Assembly: GCA_017654935.2 (NCBI GenBank)
Contig: CM065704.1
Coordinates: 26,516,161-26,580,160, forward strand
Source of the DNA: Phymorhynchus buccinoides
Taxonomy: Eukaryota; Mollusca; Gastropoda; Neogastropoda; Raphitomidae
DNA: 64,000 nt
Direction of reading: 5' to 3'
The notes under the pieces were generated by a model. It was not told the origin of the DNA. It searched no databases and saw nothing but the letters and a program-made list of their open reading frames with translations. Below, in pieces: positions 19,367-33,018 of this stretch. Each line of letters begins with the position of its first letter. The stretch's first letter is position 1. The position numbers and the translations under genes were made by a program.

Positions 19367-22300
19367 GTAGACTACTCTCTCTCTCTAAAATCACTAGTTT
19401 CAGTCTTTGGGTTTGAGTCTTGTTCTTCCAATTGGGGATGTTTATCCTGCCCCGCTCCCAACCCACCGGTCTTCATTCAGACCATTAATAGATTGTATAG
19501 GATGGTTATAAAATAAAATAAAAATATTTATTTGGCTATATTCACAATTATGCCCCCAAGAACGATAATCTGTTGACCCAAAAAGCAGTCGGCTAGGTTC
19601 TTTTCTGTTACAAATTATTGTTCTTGGGGGGAATAATTGAGAACATAGCCATTTATTTTTTGTCAAATCCTAATGAAATTTATGTTATTAGAAAGAGTCC
19701 GAAAAGACCTTTAAATGATACCCTAACCCAAATTATCAAAATCAGTTGAAAATTCAGAAAGTTACGACGTTTTAAAATGATGGCCTTTTTTTACATGAGC
19801 TACATTTAATAAAAAAAATTTGATCAACTCGATTGTCAGTGTGACGCGGCAAGAAGAAAAACAAAATGTCTGACATGGTCGGACTAGGCTAACACCTCTG
19901 ATTAGATTAACCTCGCAAAGTACCTGATTATAAACTTACATGCACCAAATTTTGCACAATAGTACATGTAGCAAATTGGTTGAATCTATTATGCTATTAA
20001 TTTAATTAAAGTCTTATTTACCATTCAGTTCTATTCGACGGAGGACTCAAACCTAAAAATTGGAGCGCTTGACACTCGCGAACTTGTGTCCACTTGTAAA
20101 CAAAAACCGGTCAAGCCTAACAGGAAAAGTGTCCACTACACAAGAAAACTATTGTTTCTGTCTGATCCGTCCGGCGTACCTCCGGCCGGCCGGCTGGCCG
20201 GCCGGCTATTCGTCCGTTTTTCTCAAAAACTATTCAGTCTATCATCTTCAAATTTGGTATACTAGTTTGCCAAGATGCAAGCTATCCACTGATGTATTTA
20301 GTTTTACATTAAGGTCAAGGTCGCGCCAGTTACGGGGTTCAAACCCCAAAACACATAATCGCTAATATCTCGCGAAGTTTTGCATGTATTTCAATGCAGG
20401 TTTTTTCACATTTCTTGATGAATGGTCTATAACACAGTTGTCATGAATATTTCTGTGGATAAGCCCGCTGTGCCCTAGGCCCTTTGTGTCACAGGCCCGA
20501 TATGTCCCACTTGTTTCCGGCAGTCCATCCGTCCGTGCGTGCGTCCTGTTTTCAGTTATCAATGGTCTCCCCGCTGTGTGTACAGCCAACACATTCTGAT
20601 TTCGGAGTAGCTCGGCGATGCTGCGAGGGGACTTTGCAGCCACCCGGCGTTGCACTTGTTTTATTTTTATTTTTTTATGTTACTATCTGAAATTAAAATT
20701 TTATTTTATTCTTTTGTTTCTCCGACTTCGGACCTCAACCAAAATAGTGCCATAAAAATCAAATTGTTGATTGTGGGCACTTAACCAGAAGAAGAAGAAG
20801 AAGAATAACCATCAAAAGGATGATGGTGGTTGTCACCTGCAAGGATAATTAAGAAGAATTGCGTGCAGAACATGGAGTGGTTGAAAAGGGTGACTGCCTT
20901 GTGTCTTGAAGCAATGTAGAGGAAGAAAATAAAGAAGAGGTAGATCTGACCTGATGGAGTTGACATTGGGGAGCTTTCGAACTTTTGTTCTTCTTCAGCG
21001 GGTGACAGGCACTCACCCGCCTGTCACTTAGTGTTAGTGTCACCCGCTGAAGAACAAAATTTCGAAAGCTCCCCTATGTCAACTCCATGAGGTCATATCT
21101 ACCTCTTCTTTATTTTCTTCCCCAATATGAACATGATTCGCTGTACACGTGTAGGCTAAATTAAATAGGTCTACACCCGTGGGGTCTAAGCTAAGGATCA
21201 TTTAATGATTAACCCTCTTTTTGTTTTTGCAGACATTTTGACAGTATGACTGTTTTTATTCTGTGAAACTGAAATGCCTGGTCATCAATTTCTGGATTAC
21301 GGTTTACTATATTACTTGATTGACTTCCCTTGATTTTGACTGTGAGTGTGACTATCGGCTGTTTTAGACAATTTTTAGCTATCCACCCCAAGTCCTCACC
21401 TTCCAATATCAACATAACCTTTTTCCATTTCAATTTTTCTTTCATGAAAATAACTATAACCTAATCCGATTCCTAACCCTATTCATTTCCTGAGCAAGGC
21501 AGAATGTTGCTTCTTAATGAGCAGATTGCGTTCATGTTGACGGTCTGCGAGTAGCCAGGCGTGTTCGCACACGGGACCTCAGTTTTTGAAAAGTCTCATC
21601 CGAAGGACTTTTTCCCCTACTGATGTCAGGTACCCATTTACACCTGGGTGGATCGAGTGAGGAAAATAGGAGTAAAGTGCCTTTCTCAAGGACACACCAC
21701 AGCGACTGGAGCTGGATTCGAACCTGCACACTCGCAAACCTGACAGATTACGAGCTAGCGTCTCTAACCAACTGAGCCACAGCGGCTCTCCATGTATCTC
21801 TCTCTGCCTCTCTCTCTGTCACACACACATACACACACACTTACACACACACACACACACACACTTGCTCTCAGAGTATAGGGCCTGCTACACTACATAC
21901 AATTCGCTGTCAATGCGATACGATTGTGATGATGCAAGTCATGATTCACGTGAAATAATTCCGTCTAAAAATAATTCTACTACTTTTGCTCTATATAGTA
22001 CTCCCCGTTTATATTAAACTCTGGTTATAAGAAATTTCGGTTACAGTAAAGGAAAGCACTGGTTCCCGGCCAAAGGTCTACTGTTTTATTACTAAATAGA
22101 CCTCGGATAGTATCAACTCAGTTATAACAAAAAACCTGCTATAGTAAAGTTACTTTTGGTTCCCCACAGGACTGGCTCCTCGGTTACAATAAAAAAAAAT
22201 TGTCCTCTTCGTGACCTTTGTAAATACGTCACCAATGTATGCATCACAGTCTCACCACTCCCTCCACCCACCCATAGTAGCAACTGGGTTATAATTACGT

Positions 22301-25300
22301 AGTAAATAATATAGTATAATATAGTAAAGTCATTTGTGGTTCCTCCTCATTACAAAAAAAAAAATTGTCCTCTTCCTGACCTTTGTAAATACGTCATCAA
22401 TGTATACGTCACAGTCTCACTACTCCCTCTACCCACCTTCATCAACGAAATTGAAAGGCACTCAAAAACATGTTTCTTTCCCCTCATTGCTTAGTGGAAA
22501 AAAATGAATCGGGGAAAAAAAATATATACAGCCGAATCCGCTTATAAGAAACTCGGTTATAAGAAAACTCGTTTGCAATGAAGCAAAAAAAAATTCCATG
22601 CCGAACTTCTTCTTTCTTATCAAAACTGGGATATAAGAAACTCGCTTATAAGAAAACTCGGTTATAAGCAAGCAATTTTTTTCTCCCATCCGCAATGGAA
22701 ACTTGGATATAAGAAAATTATGTCATACAAGCGAGTTGGTTTGCAGTTCATTTTCTTATAAGCGAGTTCTATTTACTTATAAGCGAATTACCATTGACAA
22801 CATTTTCTTAAAGACCCACCAGATCATGTGTCAAAATCACGGGTTCCATGTGTTTTCCTTATAGCTGGTACAAAATCTTGTTTTGACCAGGTTTGACTCC
22901 CATACAAATGCCCCCAATTGAAAACGAAACATTTTAAAGAGCAGCCTCAATTTGAAGTTTGGGGAATTTGTATGTGGGTCACAGCTACCCAGAAAAAACA
23001 AGGGATTTAATTGTGTTGGGTCAGTGTGTCTTTAAAAATGAGTTGGACCTGAACTGAAAGGATGTTCCGAGAAAATTGAAGTCGTTCCAAAAAGGGAAAG
23101 TTTACCTCATACCAGTTGTGTCACAGACATTCTAAACAGTACAGGCACTTGATTACAAGACTAATTGGGTTGTTTTTGTTCCTTTATTCCATACTTTCCT
23201 TCAGTATTCTGTGCAAAATAAATGTTGAGCAGAAGAAAAAAAATATGAGTACTTTTGTGTTGGTGGTAGAGAGACTGTCCATCCTTACATTTTCAGCAGC
23301 AATGGCAGAGAGGAAAAGGTAATTCATTTCTTTAAGAAGATAAATACAAATAACTGAATATGTGGACGAACATCCACATAAAAGCAAACGAGTTTCGGAT
23401 ATAGAAAACTTGGATATGGTAATAGGTAAAACATCATCTCCCTTCGATTTTCTTATAACCGAGTTTTGCTGTATTTTGATTTTATGATGTAAAACATGAG
23501 TCATAGGTCGCAAGTTTCCTTATTGTCCATTGGCATTGTACAAACGCAAATACAATATTGTCTTCCACTGTGTAAAGTAAGTTATACATCCAAATTAGAA
23601 TATTGATTAAAAACAAGAAACAGAAATTTACATTTAAACAAATATGTTACTCTCACACCACACCCACTCATTCATCTGCTCTCCGCTATCTTGCTCGCTC
23701 ATCATGCAACTCACACCACTTCTGCTTCATTTTTGTTTTTAATTTTCTGTTCTGTTCTTTCTTTTTTTCCTCCTTTGTTTTGCATTTTTTCCCTTTTTTT
23801 TCATGCACCAATTTATGTAAAAGCATTTTTTTCTTCGTTTTATGTTTCTGTTTGTCTTTTATTTTATTTTTTTCTCTTTTTCTCTTTTATTTTTTCCCCT
23901 TTCCTCCATTCAACTCGGTTATAAGAAAACAAAATCAAAATGTTTTCTTTTATCCGAGTTTCGGATATAAGAAAACATGGATTTAAGAAAACAAAAAAAT
24001 TATCTCCCTTTGATTTTCTTATAACTGGGTTTTGCTGTAGCATCATAAAAATGCGATATTTTATTGCAGGGATGATAATCTATTATCAGGAATAATGTCT
24101 GTAGGCATAATGTCCAGTAGGCAAAATGTCCAGTGAGCATGGTGACCATAGGCATAATGTCTGTAGGCAAAGTGTCCATAGGCGAAATGTCCGCAGGCAA
24201 ACTGTTCGGTCACGGTGTGTGTGTGTGCGTGTGCGCGCACGCACGTGCGTGTGCATGCATGAATAGATTCAAAGGCGATTCTGGAAGTTAGAGGTTGTAC
24301 ACTATATGCTTTTACAGCTAGTTTTGTTTTGTGCACAGGGAAATATACCATGTATAAACCCAATCACCTTTCTGGACCTCAAACCATATGAGGAAGGGGT
24401 AGGATGGGTTTATATTTAGTATTTTACGTTAGCTTTGACTTTGAAAAACAACATCGGATAAGATAAAAAATATTATCAAAACTTTACTATATCCGAAAAT
24501 CGTTTATAAGAAAAACCTGTTATAGTAAAGGAAAAGCCTTGCTCCCCTGCACTTTACTATAAGCGGGGTGTACTGTATACTCAAGTAGACCCAATACATG
24601 AGTTTCACATGAATCGTAGCTCACATCGTCACAATCGCATCACATTGACAGCAAATCATACATAGTGTAGCACTAGCAGGCCCTTAACAATAACACACAC
24701 AGTCACACTCTCTCACTCACATGCAACACACACAGTACACACACACATGATTTTAAACAGTTTTGCAGCACTTGATTCATTTTCTCCCTATTGTGCGCAG
24801 ATGACCCCATTTTCAAGCCTGTTGACAAAGCTATATTGAAAGCAGCGTACAACGGCTTGGTGACTCTGGTGCTGGAAGCAGCAAAACATGATGTGGATGC
24901 AGATGGAATTACGTAAGGAAGTTCTCTTTGTTTCATTTCCATAAAGCTAGCTATAATTAGAGGTGGGGGGAAAAAAACCGGTTTGAACCGAAAAACCGGA
25001 GCTAAACTTTCGCTGTTCGAAAAACCGGTTCGAGTTGCTGTGAACCGGTTTTTTTAACTGCAAACTGAAAGTAAGTTTTTCTTAGAAGAACGCATTCTTT
25101 TTTAAGAACAACACTGATTCTGACAGCGCAGATTGGGTGTTTGTAAACCAAGAGTAGCTGTTTCTAGTTTGTGGTGGTGTATGGCTTTGACTTTTTGAGT
25201 GTTGAGTTGAGTGTGTGCGTGTCATAAGTCATACGTTTCTTTATTGTGTGTATGCGTACGCATGCGTGCGTGTGAATATTCTGACAAATAGATATGTGTT

Positions 25301-25629
25301 TGCATAGGTGAAACTAGTGATGCGTTTACTGGTTAAAAAAACCGGTTCGGTAAAACCGGTTTGAAGAGGGGAAACCGGTTTTAGATCAGTTCAGACTTTT
25401 GAACCGGTTCTCAACTCGAGCTATAATATATATGCATCAACATAACCAAGCATTTACATAGCAACTAGCAGTCAGCCAGCATCAATAAACCGCCTCTACG
25501 CAATCTACGTGGTGTAGAGTGGCACAGAGGTAACACGTTCGCTTCGTGTCAAGTAAACCCAAGTTCGAACCTGGGTACAGGGGATTTTTTCCTCTCAGTT
25601 TGCACTAGGCGTTACGGTCTGAATGTGGA

Positions 25630-25660
<31 letters not shown>

Positions 25661-28600
25661 CGTGTGCCCATGCACTTAGCACACGTTAAACCCAGTGGCA
25701 ACGAAAAAGTTGTTATTTGGTCAAAATTTACTCTCCCCCCCCCTTTTCCTTCCTCATCAGTCACACAAAAATCGCATGCCCCCAAAAACAATTGGGTGGC
25801 GCGCCTCTGGCTGTGACACGCTCTCCAGGTGGGAGCAACACGAATTTTACAGAGACGACTCTGTGACTATAAAGTACCTAATACCTAAAACTTTTAAAAA
25901 TACCAATCTCTCCCCATCGCAGTTACACCAAGCTACTGGATTATACTCGCATATATGAAAGAAGAAGAACAACAACAAAGTATATTTGTTAAGTTAAAAA
26001 GCATTCACGGCTACCACATTTTCTTATGATTGCGTTTTCACTTGTTTCATAACAGGCCTGTTCTTGAAGAGTGCAAGTTCACCCCAGACAGAATACAAGG
26101 CTTCAACAACATCTTTATGGTGAGTATGCTTTGTATGTTGGCTGGGGATAGCAAGGACACCAGAATCACTCACTCACTCCACCCTTGACCGGCTTGGTCG
26201 TCGGGGTGCCATGCTGGATTGGGTGGTCAGCCTCCGCCACTGGTCACGATCCTCTGCCAGGCGTATGAGGGTGTTGGTGTTGCGGTTGGTCCAGCTTTTG
26301 ATGTTGTCCAGCCAGGACTTTCTTTGTCTGCCGTGCCGGCGTTTTCCTTGGATGGTGCCCTGGAGAATCGTTTTGGCCAGAGTGTTGTGACGTGTCACAT
26401 GACCGTAACACTGCAAACCAAACAATCTATGCATACCTCCTGACTCCATGGATGAAACTATCCATCAGGAAGAGCAAGAATGTTGATTTTGGCATTCAGG
26501 AAGTCCTGAAATTGCATGGTTGAGAATACCTTAATGACAAGCGATTCCACTGGAATGACGGGGAAAAAAAAGTAGTTTGAAAAAGTAAAGAAATGCTTTA
26601 ACAGAGTTGCAACTAGAGGGCGCGATTGCGGGATTCGCGCATTAAAAAAAAAAATCCCGCAAATAAAAAAAAGCTTCGCGAGAACGCGCGCGCAAAAAAG
26701 AAACCATCCCCGCACTTTTAAAACTGATGCGCGCGATCATTACGATCAAGCTAGTCACCCTTGGCAGGGCCTCTCATTCTCCCAACAGCGTGCACATAAC
26801 AAGCAATTTCATTGGACAGTAGGTAGTTGTATACTATGATCGACCAATGAAAGCGTGTTTAATGTAATTTAACGAGCGGGCTTCCGGTCTCAGCACTGGG
26901 TGCAGAAAAATGGCGACCAAACGCAAAAGCGGGACTTTGTTCGATTTCGCGTTCCAAAAAACACGATCGTCCCCACCACCTAGTCCTTCGACAAGCAGGA
27001 CTTCAGAAGATGAAGAGATTGGCGATGAAGAAGCCAGCTTTGAACACGCAAGTGATTCAGACTGTGAGAGTGACCCAAAATCGAGTGCTGATAAATCGAA
27101 AAAGGGAACAAAGTTCCAAGACGACTGGAAATAATTTAATTATGTCAGTGTGTGTGTGTGTGTGTCACTAAGTTTAAATGTTATTGTGCTTTTTTCTCCC
27201 ATCCACACCCCCCCCCCTTTTTTTTCCCCAAGTCCCCCCTTTTTTCAAGGTGAGGGGGGGCTTGCCCCCACTTTGTTGAAATCCTAGTTGCAACTCTGCT
27301 TTAATTTTACTAATAAAAATGAGGGGAACTAAACAGCTTCATGGGGCGTTGATCCCACCAAGGCAGCCACTGGAACAACCCGGCCTTCCTGGTTTTCACT
27401 TTCCCCAGGTTTTACCCTTGTATCTCATCTATTTAACCATGGATGGCTGTTATCACAAAAGGAAATAACCCAGGGTGGTTGTTGTCGTACCCTGGCTTAA
27501 AGACTCCAGGGATCATACCAACAGCCGAAGTACTTGAACACTATGGTACAAATACACCAGTGAAAATAATGCTTTACGCCCTCTTCGGCCTTTCGGCCAT
27601 GTGGGGCATTGAGATTTTACTTGGGGATGTAAAGCAAATACACCAGCTAGGGATGAGAACATTTATACATGTGTGACCGTTTTTGATTACCCCGCCACGT
27701 GGGCAGCCACACTCCGACTTCAGAGGATTTTAGACTGATGATGTTATGCTAGGAGCTTGTCAGGGCTTAAGACAATCACCGCACAACCATGCAGAACATA
27801 GCAACATTTTGATGTAGCCTTGGTGTTCTAGCTTAAATGTCAACTGGTCTGGCATAACCTCAGGCCAAGGCGTAGAACCCAGGGATGAACTTCAAGAGAA
27901 GACAAAAGACAGAAAATGAAGTGGCGACTTTTTGTTTTGTTTGTGGGCTTTTACTTAGGGTACTCAAACCTGTTTACCCTTCCGGTTTTGCCAGAATTAT
28001 TCCGGAAATTTGCTAAAATTCTGGGTAAGATAGTAAATTCCGGGTGAACGCTGAAAATTCCGGGATTTCGAAAAACCGTCTATTATTTGTTTCCGTTCGT
28101 ATGAAAAGACGCAAGGGTTGACCGAAACCGAATGCAAATGGCGGCCAGGCTTTTACTGTCGATTCTAAGAGCTTTCCGGGCAGTTTTTTAATGGTAGAGA
28201 TTGTAATTATGGCTTGAAATGAGTCCATTTAGATTATATTATCACTGGAAAATACGATGATGTGAGAATTTTGAACTTTTCAATAGAAAATGAAGTGAAA
28301 ATTGATCGCGATGGCGCCGAGTTGAATCGGTGTTTTATCGCGAGTCGTGTACCGATGTGAATTCTGGGTTTTTCTTCTCAAATTCCGGGTTTTTGTGTGG
28401 CAAATTCCAGGTTTTTCATCATTAGGGTAAACAGGTCTGGGTACTGTTTGTATGTACATCTGATATCTACAAATAAAATAAAAAATACAATGTAAATTTG
28501 TCATTTTTTTTAATCAAAGAATGAAATAGTGAGGCCAAGAGAGGAGATGACGAAATTGAACAAAGGGTAATTACCCTTTGTTCATTTTTTTAAAACTTTT

Positions 28601-30640
28601 CTAGCGTCATGTATTTTTTGGACATTCTTGGTTGTCCTTTGCATCTCAAGAGGGAATTAACTTTCTTTTTTTTCCCCAGTGTGCATGCATTACTTTAACT
28701 ACAGAAACAGTGACAAAAGCTCTATAAAAAGACAAACACATGGCAGGGTGCTTGGCAGTGAATGTCTTTGCATTTGGTGGGAGTGTAGAGTGATGTCTTG
28801 GGGTATGTATTCGCCCGTGGTACTAGAAGAGTTACATTTAAAATCGTCTCACTAATTAATATTATTGTTGCTGTTAATGTGCAGTTGCCTTTTTGTTTTA
28901 ACCCTTTCAGCGCCAAAGTCGCATTTTAGCACCACAGTGATTTAACACCTATGTCACTAAAAGGCATCAAAATTGGGGTCTATTATATTAGTATTATTCC
29001 AAAGACCCTATTGTCTTAGTTTTGGGAAGTAAGGGTAGAGCTTAGTTTATATATATGTCACAGAAGAATCCCCAATACTGCAGATGGATTTTGTTCTCTA
29101 CCCAGGTAAATTTAATGGAATTGTTTGGCTGAAATATGGCTGGCGGTGAAAGGGTTAACGAGGAAAAGAAATGTTTTGCAAAATGAAAAAAAAAAAAAAG
29201 TTCAATTAAATGTAAAGTAATGGGTTTTATCTTGTTTGGTTACTAATTTAGTGAGAAAATTGTCTAAATGTCTTGTTCGGGGATTACCCAATTTAATGAT
29301 CATCGCTATCTCTGTTTGACAGGTACAGAAATCTGCCATTCAAATTTTGCTTGGGAGGTAGGTACACTCATTTCATTTGTTTGTTTTCATTCCTTTTTAT
29401 TTTCAGTTTGGCAGCCTAGTTTCTTCCAATCATTTTCATAATTATGTTAAAAGAAAGACTGGGAATGCATTTAGAAAGGCACGATGATCAACACAGCACC
29501 AAACACAAAGAAAACAAAAACCTCCCTCTCCAGCTGAGGCAGAACATCCAGCATGGTCACTGCCTGAAAAGAGTGGATACATGTAAAATATGCATGCTAA
29601 CCAGGGCTGGCCAAAACTACTAGCCCGGTAGCCAATGGCTAGTATAAAAATCTATGGGCGAGTAGATTTCAAGTCACTAGCCCGATGGGCGACTAAATTT
29701 CAGCACTGTGCAGCCCTGGTTTATTTTTACCACTGAGTCTCCCCACATCATCTGTCCCTTCCAACCCACTCTCAAAGCAAGCTCAGCTGTCTGCTAAGAT
29801 AACAACATGCTAGCACTGCTACTGAAAAGAAAGGAACTTTTTAGGCATCCTCCTCAATCTCCTCCTCCCCCTTCTCTCTCTCTCCCCATATAATTTCTTT
29901 TTCTCTTTGCTTCTCTCCTTTCTTTCTTTCTCACTCTTTTTTATCTCTTTCTTTTCCTCTCTCTCTCCTTTCCCTTCTCTTCCTCTTTCTCCTTCCCTCT
30001 CCCCTGTTTTGTGTGTGTGTGTGTTTAGGGATTTTTATTGTTGTTTTCTTCGGGCTAGTGAAAATGTGTCCGGGCGAGTAAAATGTTTGAGTTGATTTTT
30101 AAAGTTTGGCCAGCCCTGCAAACTATTCATTTAAAACTTAATGTTGCGGAAAGAAGAAAAATTTTCATTAACATTTAAGTGGGTGCTGCCAATTATAGTT
30201 TGAGAAATAGTGTTCAGAGCTGTTGACAAGTCTTACTTTTCTTAATGAAGTAAGACTTATCCTATTAGATAATGGCCTTTATCATGACTGCAATTAATTA
30301 TTGAACAAAGATAATAAGCTGAAAATGTTCATAAAATACAGCTTCATGTTTGGTAAGAAAGGCAAAAACGGAAAAAATGGAATTACCCGAGAAATGTAGG
30401 GGAGGTGGCACATCTTGACCAATACCAACATTAGTTATAGGTGTAAAGAACAAGATACTCACAAAAATATAATTCTATAATATACAATATTTTTCGGACA
30501 TAATAATAATAATGGGAATTTATATATATAGCGCTCTTTTTCACATGAGCTCAGTGCGCTTTGCATTGATAACAAGAACATTAAAGGCAAACAAATAATG
30601 AATCATTAGAAAGTGAAATAAACACGATGATTCTCTTCCT

Positions 30641-30674
<34 letters not shown>

Positions 30675-32966
30675 TGCGTACGCACACACACACACACACG
30701 CATGCACGTATGCACGCCTGCATGCACGCAGGCACACACACACACACACACATACATACACAAACACACACACACACACATGAATGCACGATCGCACACA
30801 TACACGCATGCACACACTCACACACAATTAATTATACAAGAGTAAAATAGTTACAATATGAAAATTCTAAGAAGAAACATAGACCACATTCACATTCAAA
30901 ATCAAGTTTGGATACAATACTGCAACTTGAAATAAAATCATACTGCCGTCGACATACCAGTTACATGACTAATTATAATAGACAAATTTTGCAAGAACAA
31001 AGATGCCCTTCTACCTCATTGACAAGCATTTAAAGCTTACAAGACGTTAACATTCTATATACAACTTACGAATTATAAAATAAATGTAAAAAATTGTTTT
31101 ATAAGATTTCTGCAATGAAACGGACACCTCACACACAAACACTAATCAATATAATATGTCCGAAACAAGTGAGTTTTGTGCAAGATCAAAACAAAACGAA
31201 AACGAAAAAAACCACTGCCGAGTGGAACATGAAAAAAAGAGAGACATAAGTTAAAAACAAAAGCATGCTCAGAAAAGCTTACAAAATCCCAAACCATAAA
31301 AAAAACATACAAAAGCAGGCCTATTAATGCACACACAAAATTCTAAGCCAGATAAAATACACAAACATTACAAAGCACACACAAAAAGTGAGAGAAAGAA
31401 AAAGTTTGGATGGGATATGGAAACCTAGCAATCTTCAAAAGAAGTCTTTATTTTGGGGTATTTGGTATTTTATAGTCACAGAGGCATCTCTGTGAAATTC
31501 GGGTTGCTCCCTCCTGGAGAGCGCGTCGCAGACAGAAGTGTGCCACCTTTTAAACAAAATTCTATTTGCATGTGATTTTTGTGTGACTGATGATCAGTAA
31601 ATTTTGACTAAATGACAACTTTTTCGTTGCCACTGGGTTTAATGTGTGCTAAGTGCATGGGCACACGGGATTCCCCGTTCAGACCGTTAAGGCCCAGTGC
31701 AGGTTCGAACTCGGGTTTATTGTATATGAGGCGAACACGTTACCTCTGTGCCACTCTACACACATTTTAGGGCTAGTAAGAAACTCAGGACAATACAAGA
31801 TGGGGTAATCGTCTTGATGAGCTGGAAAGGGAATCTGAGAATTGAGGGGGGAGGGGGGGGGGGGGTACAAGTGGAAGAAGGTCCCAAAACCTGAAACTAC
31901 AATTCCTGGAAGAAGAAAAAAACCTGCAATGAAAAAACAAGAACCTGAGACCAAACTTCATAAAAATCTCATAACCAGAAATTTATTGTACGGCATAACT
32001 ATCATTGAGCAAAAGAAAGAAAGGAAGGGGGGGGGGGGGAACACTGAGAAAGCTGAAGAGAGAGGAGGGGGACCAGAAACACAACTCTGGGACTCCAAAC
32101 CTGGCATGAAGTAGCGGTGCCTGGGACAAAGTCCAGCGCAGCAGCCCTAAGGTTGGAGCTCTGCAGAATGTCCATTTTCAGGGGAGAAACTAGAGGGGAA
32201 GGAACAGGGGTCACAGGAGCAACATCACTTATTTGGGGAGGCTCTAGATCATGGGTCACAGGAGCACAGAAAGCTGAGGAGAGAGGAGGGGGACCAGAAA
32301 CACAACTCTGGGACTCCAAACCTGGCATGAAGTAGCGGTGCCGGGGACAAAGTCCAGCGCAGCAGCCCTAAGGTTGGAGCTCTGCAGAATGTCCATTTTC
32401 AGGGGAGAAACTAGAGGGGAGGGGGGGGGGGTGACAGGAGCAGGGGGTGCTGAAGAGACAGGGGAGTATTTCATAGCGGCTACGTTGACTACGTCAGACG
32501 TTTGACGCGACGTCTGAACTATCCGAGCAGTGTAGTCGCGATTCACAGGTCAGACGTCAGCTTTAGACTTCATACGTCGGAACTACTTCGGAATTCCCCG
32601 ATAATGCTGACATGTGCGCATGCGCTATACTTTCTTCTGCGCGACGCAGAGGAAAACAACCGGTGCGCGAGGCAGAGACTGCTAGGCCTAGCCTATGTGA
32701 GAGGCAGTGTGTGTGTGTGTGTTGGAAAGGAATGTAGGCCCTACTAGCTAGTTTTGCTTAGGCCTAGCTGAGTTTCAGTTTCGTGTTCAAATTTAGGATG
32801 TAGTATAAGCTAAAATAATTAAATAGCAAATTTGTGTAGGGTGTGTGAGTGATAATAGACTAGTAATGGAACTGAATTATGTTGAGCCTAACAGAATAAA
32901 AAGTTCAAATGACCTCTCTCTCTCTCTCACACATGCGGCGCATGCACACACGCCCGCACGCGCACA

Positions 32967-33018
<52 letters not shown>

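Noticed and set aside
23603..23986. 127-codon Phe/Ser-rich ORF resembling a membrane protein
   Set aside because: T-rich low-complexity sequence between transposon ends; no splice or start context.
25512..25572. Possible tRNA gene (A and B boxes)
   Set aside because: The arms do not fold as a tRNA and the sequence continues into a SINE body repeated elsewhere in the window.
30581..30845. Cys/Val- and His/Thr-rich ORFs
   Set aside because: Translations of CA/GT microsatellite; the same applies at 33272, 38664, 47494 and 62514.
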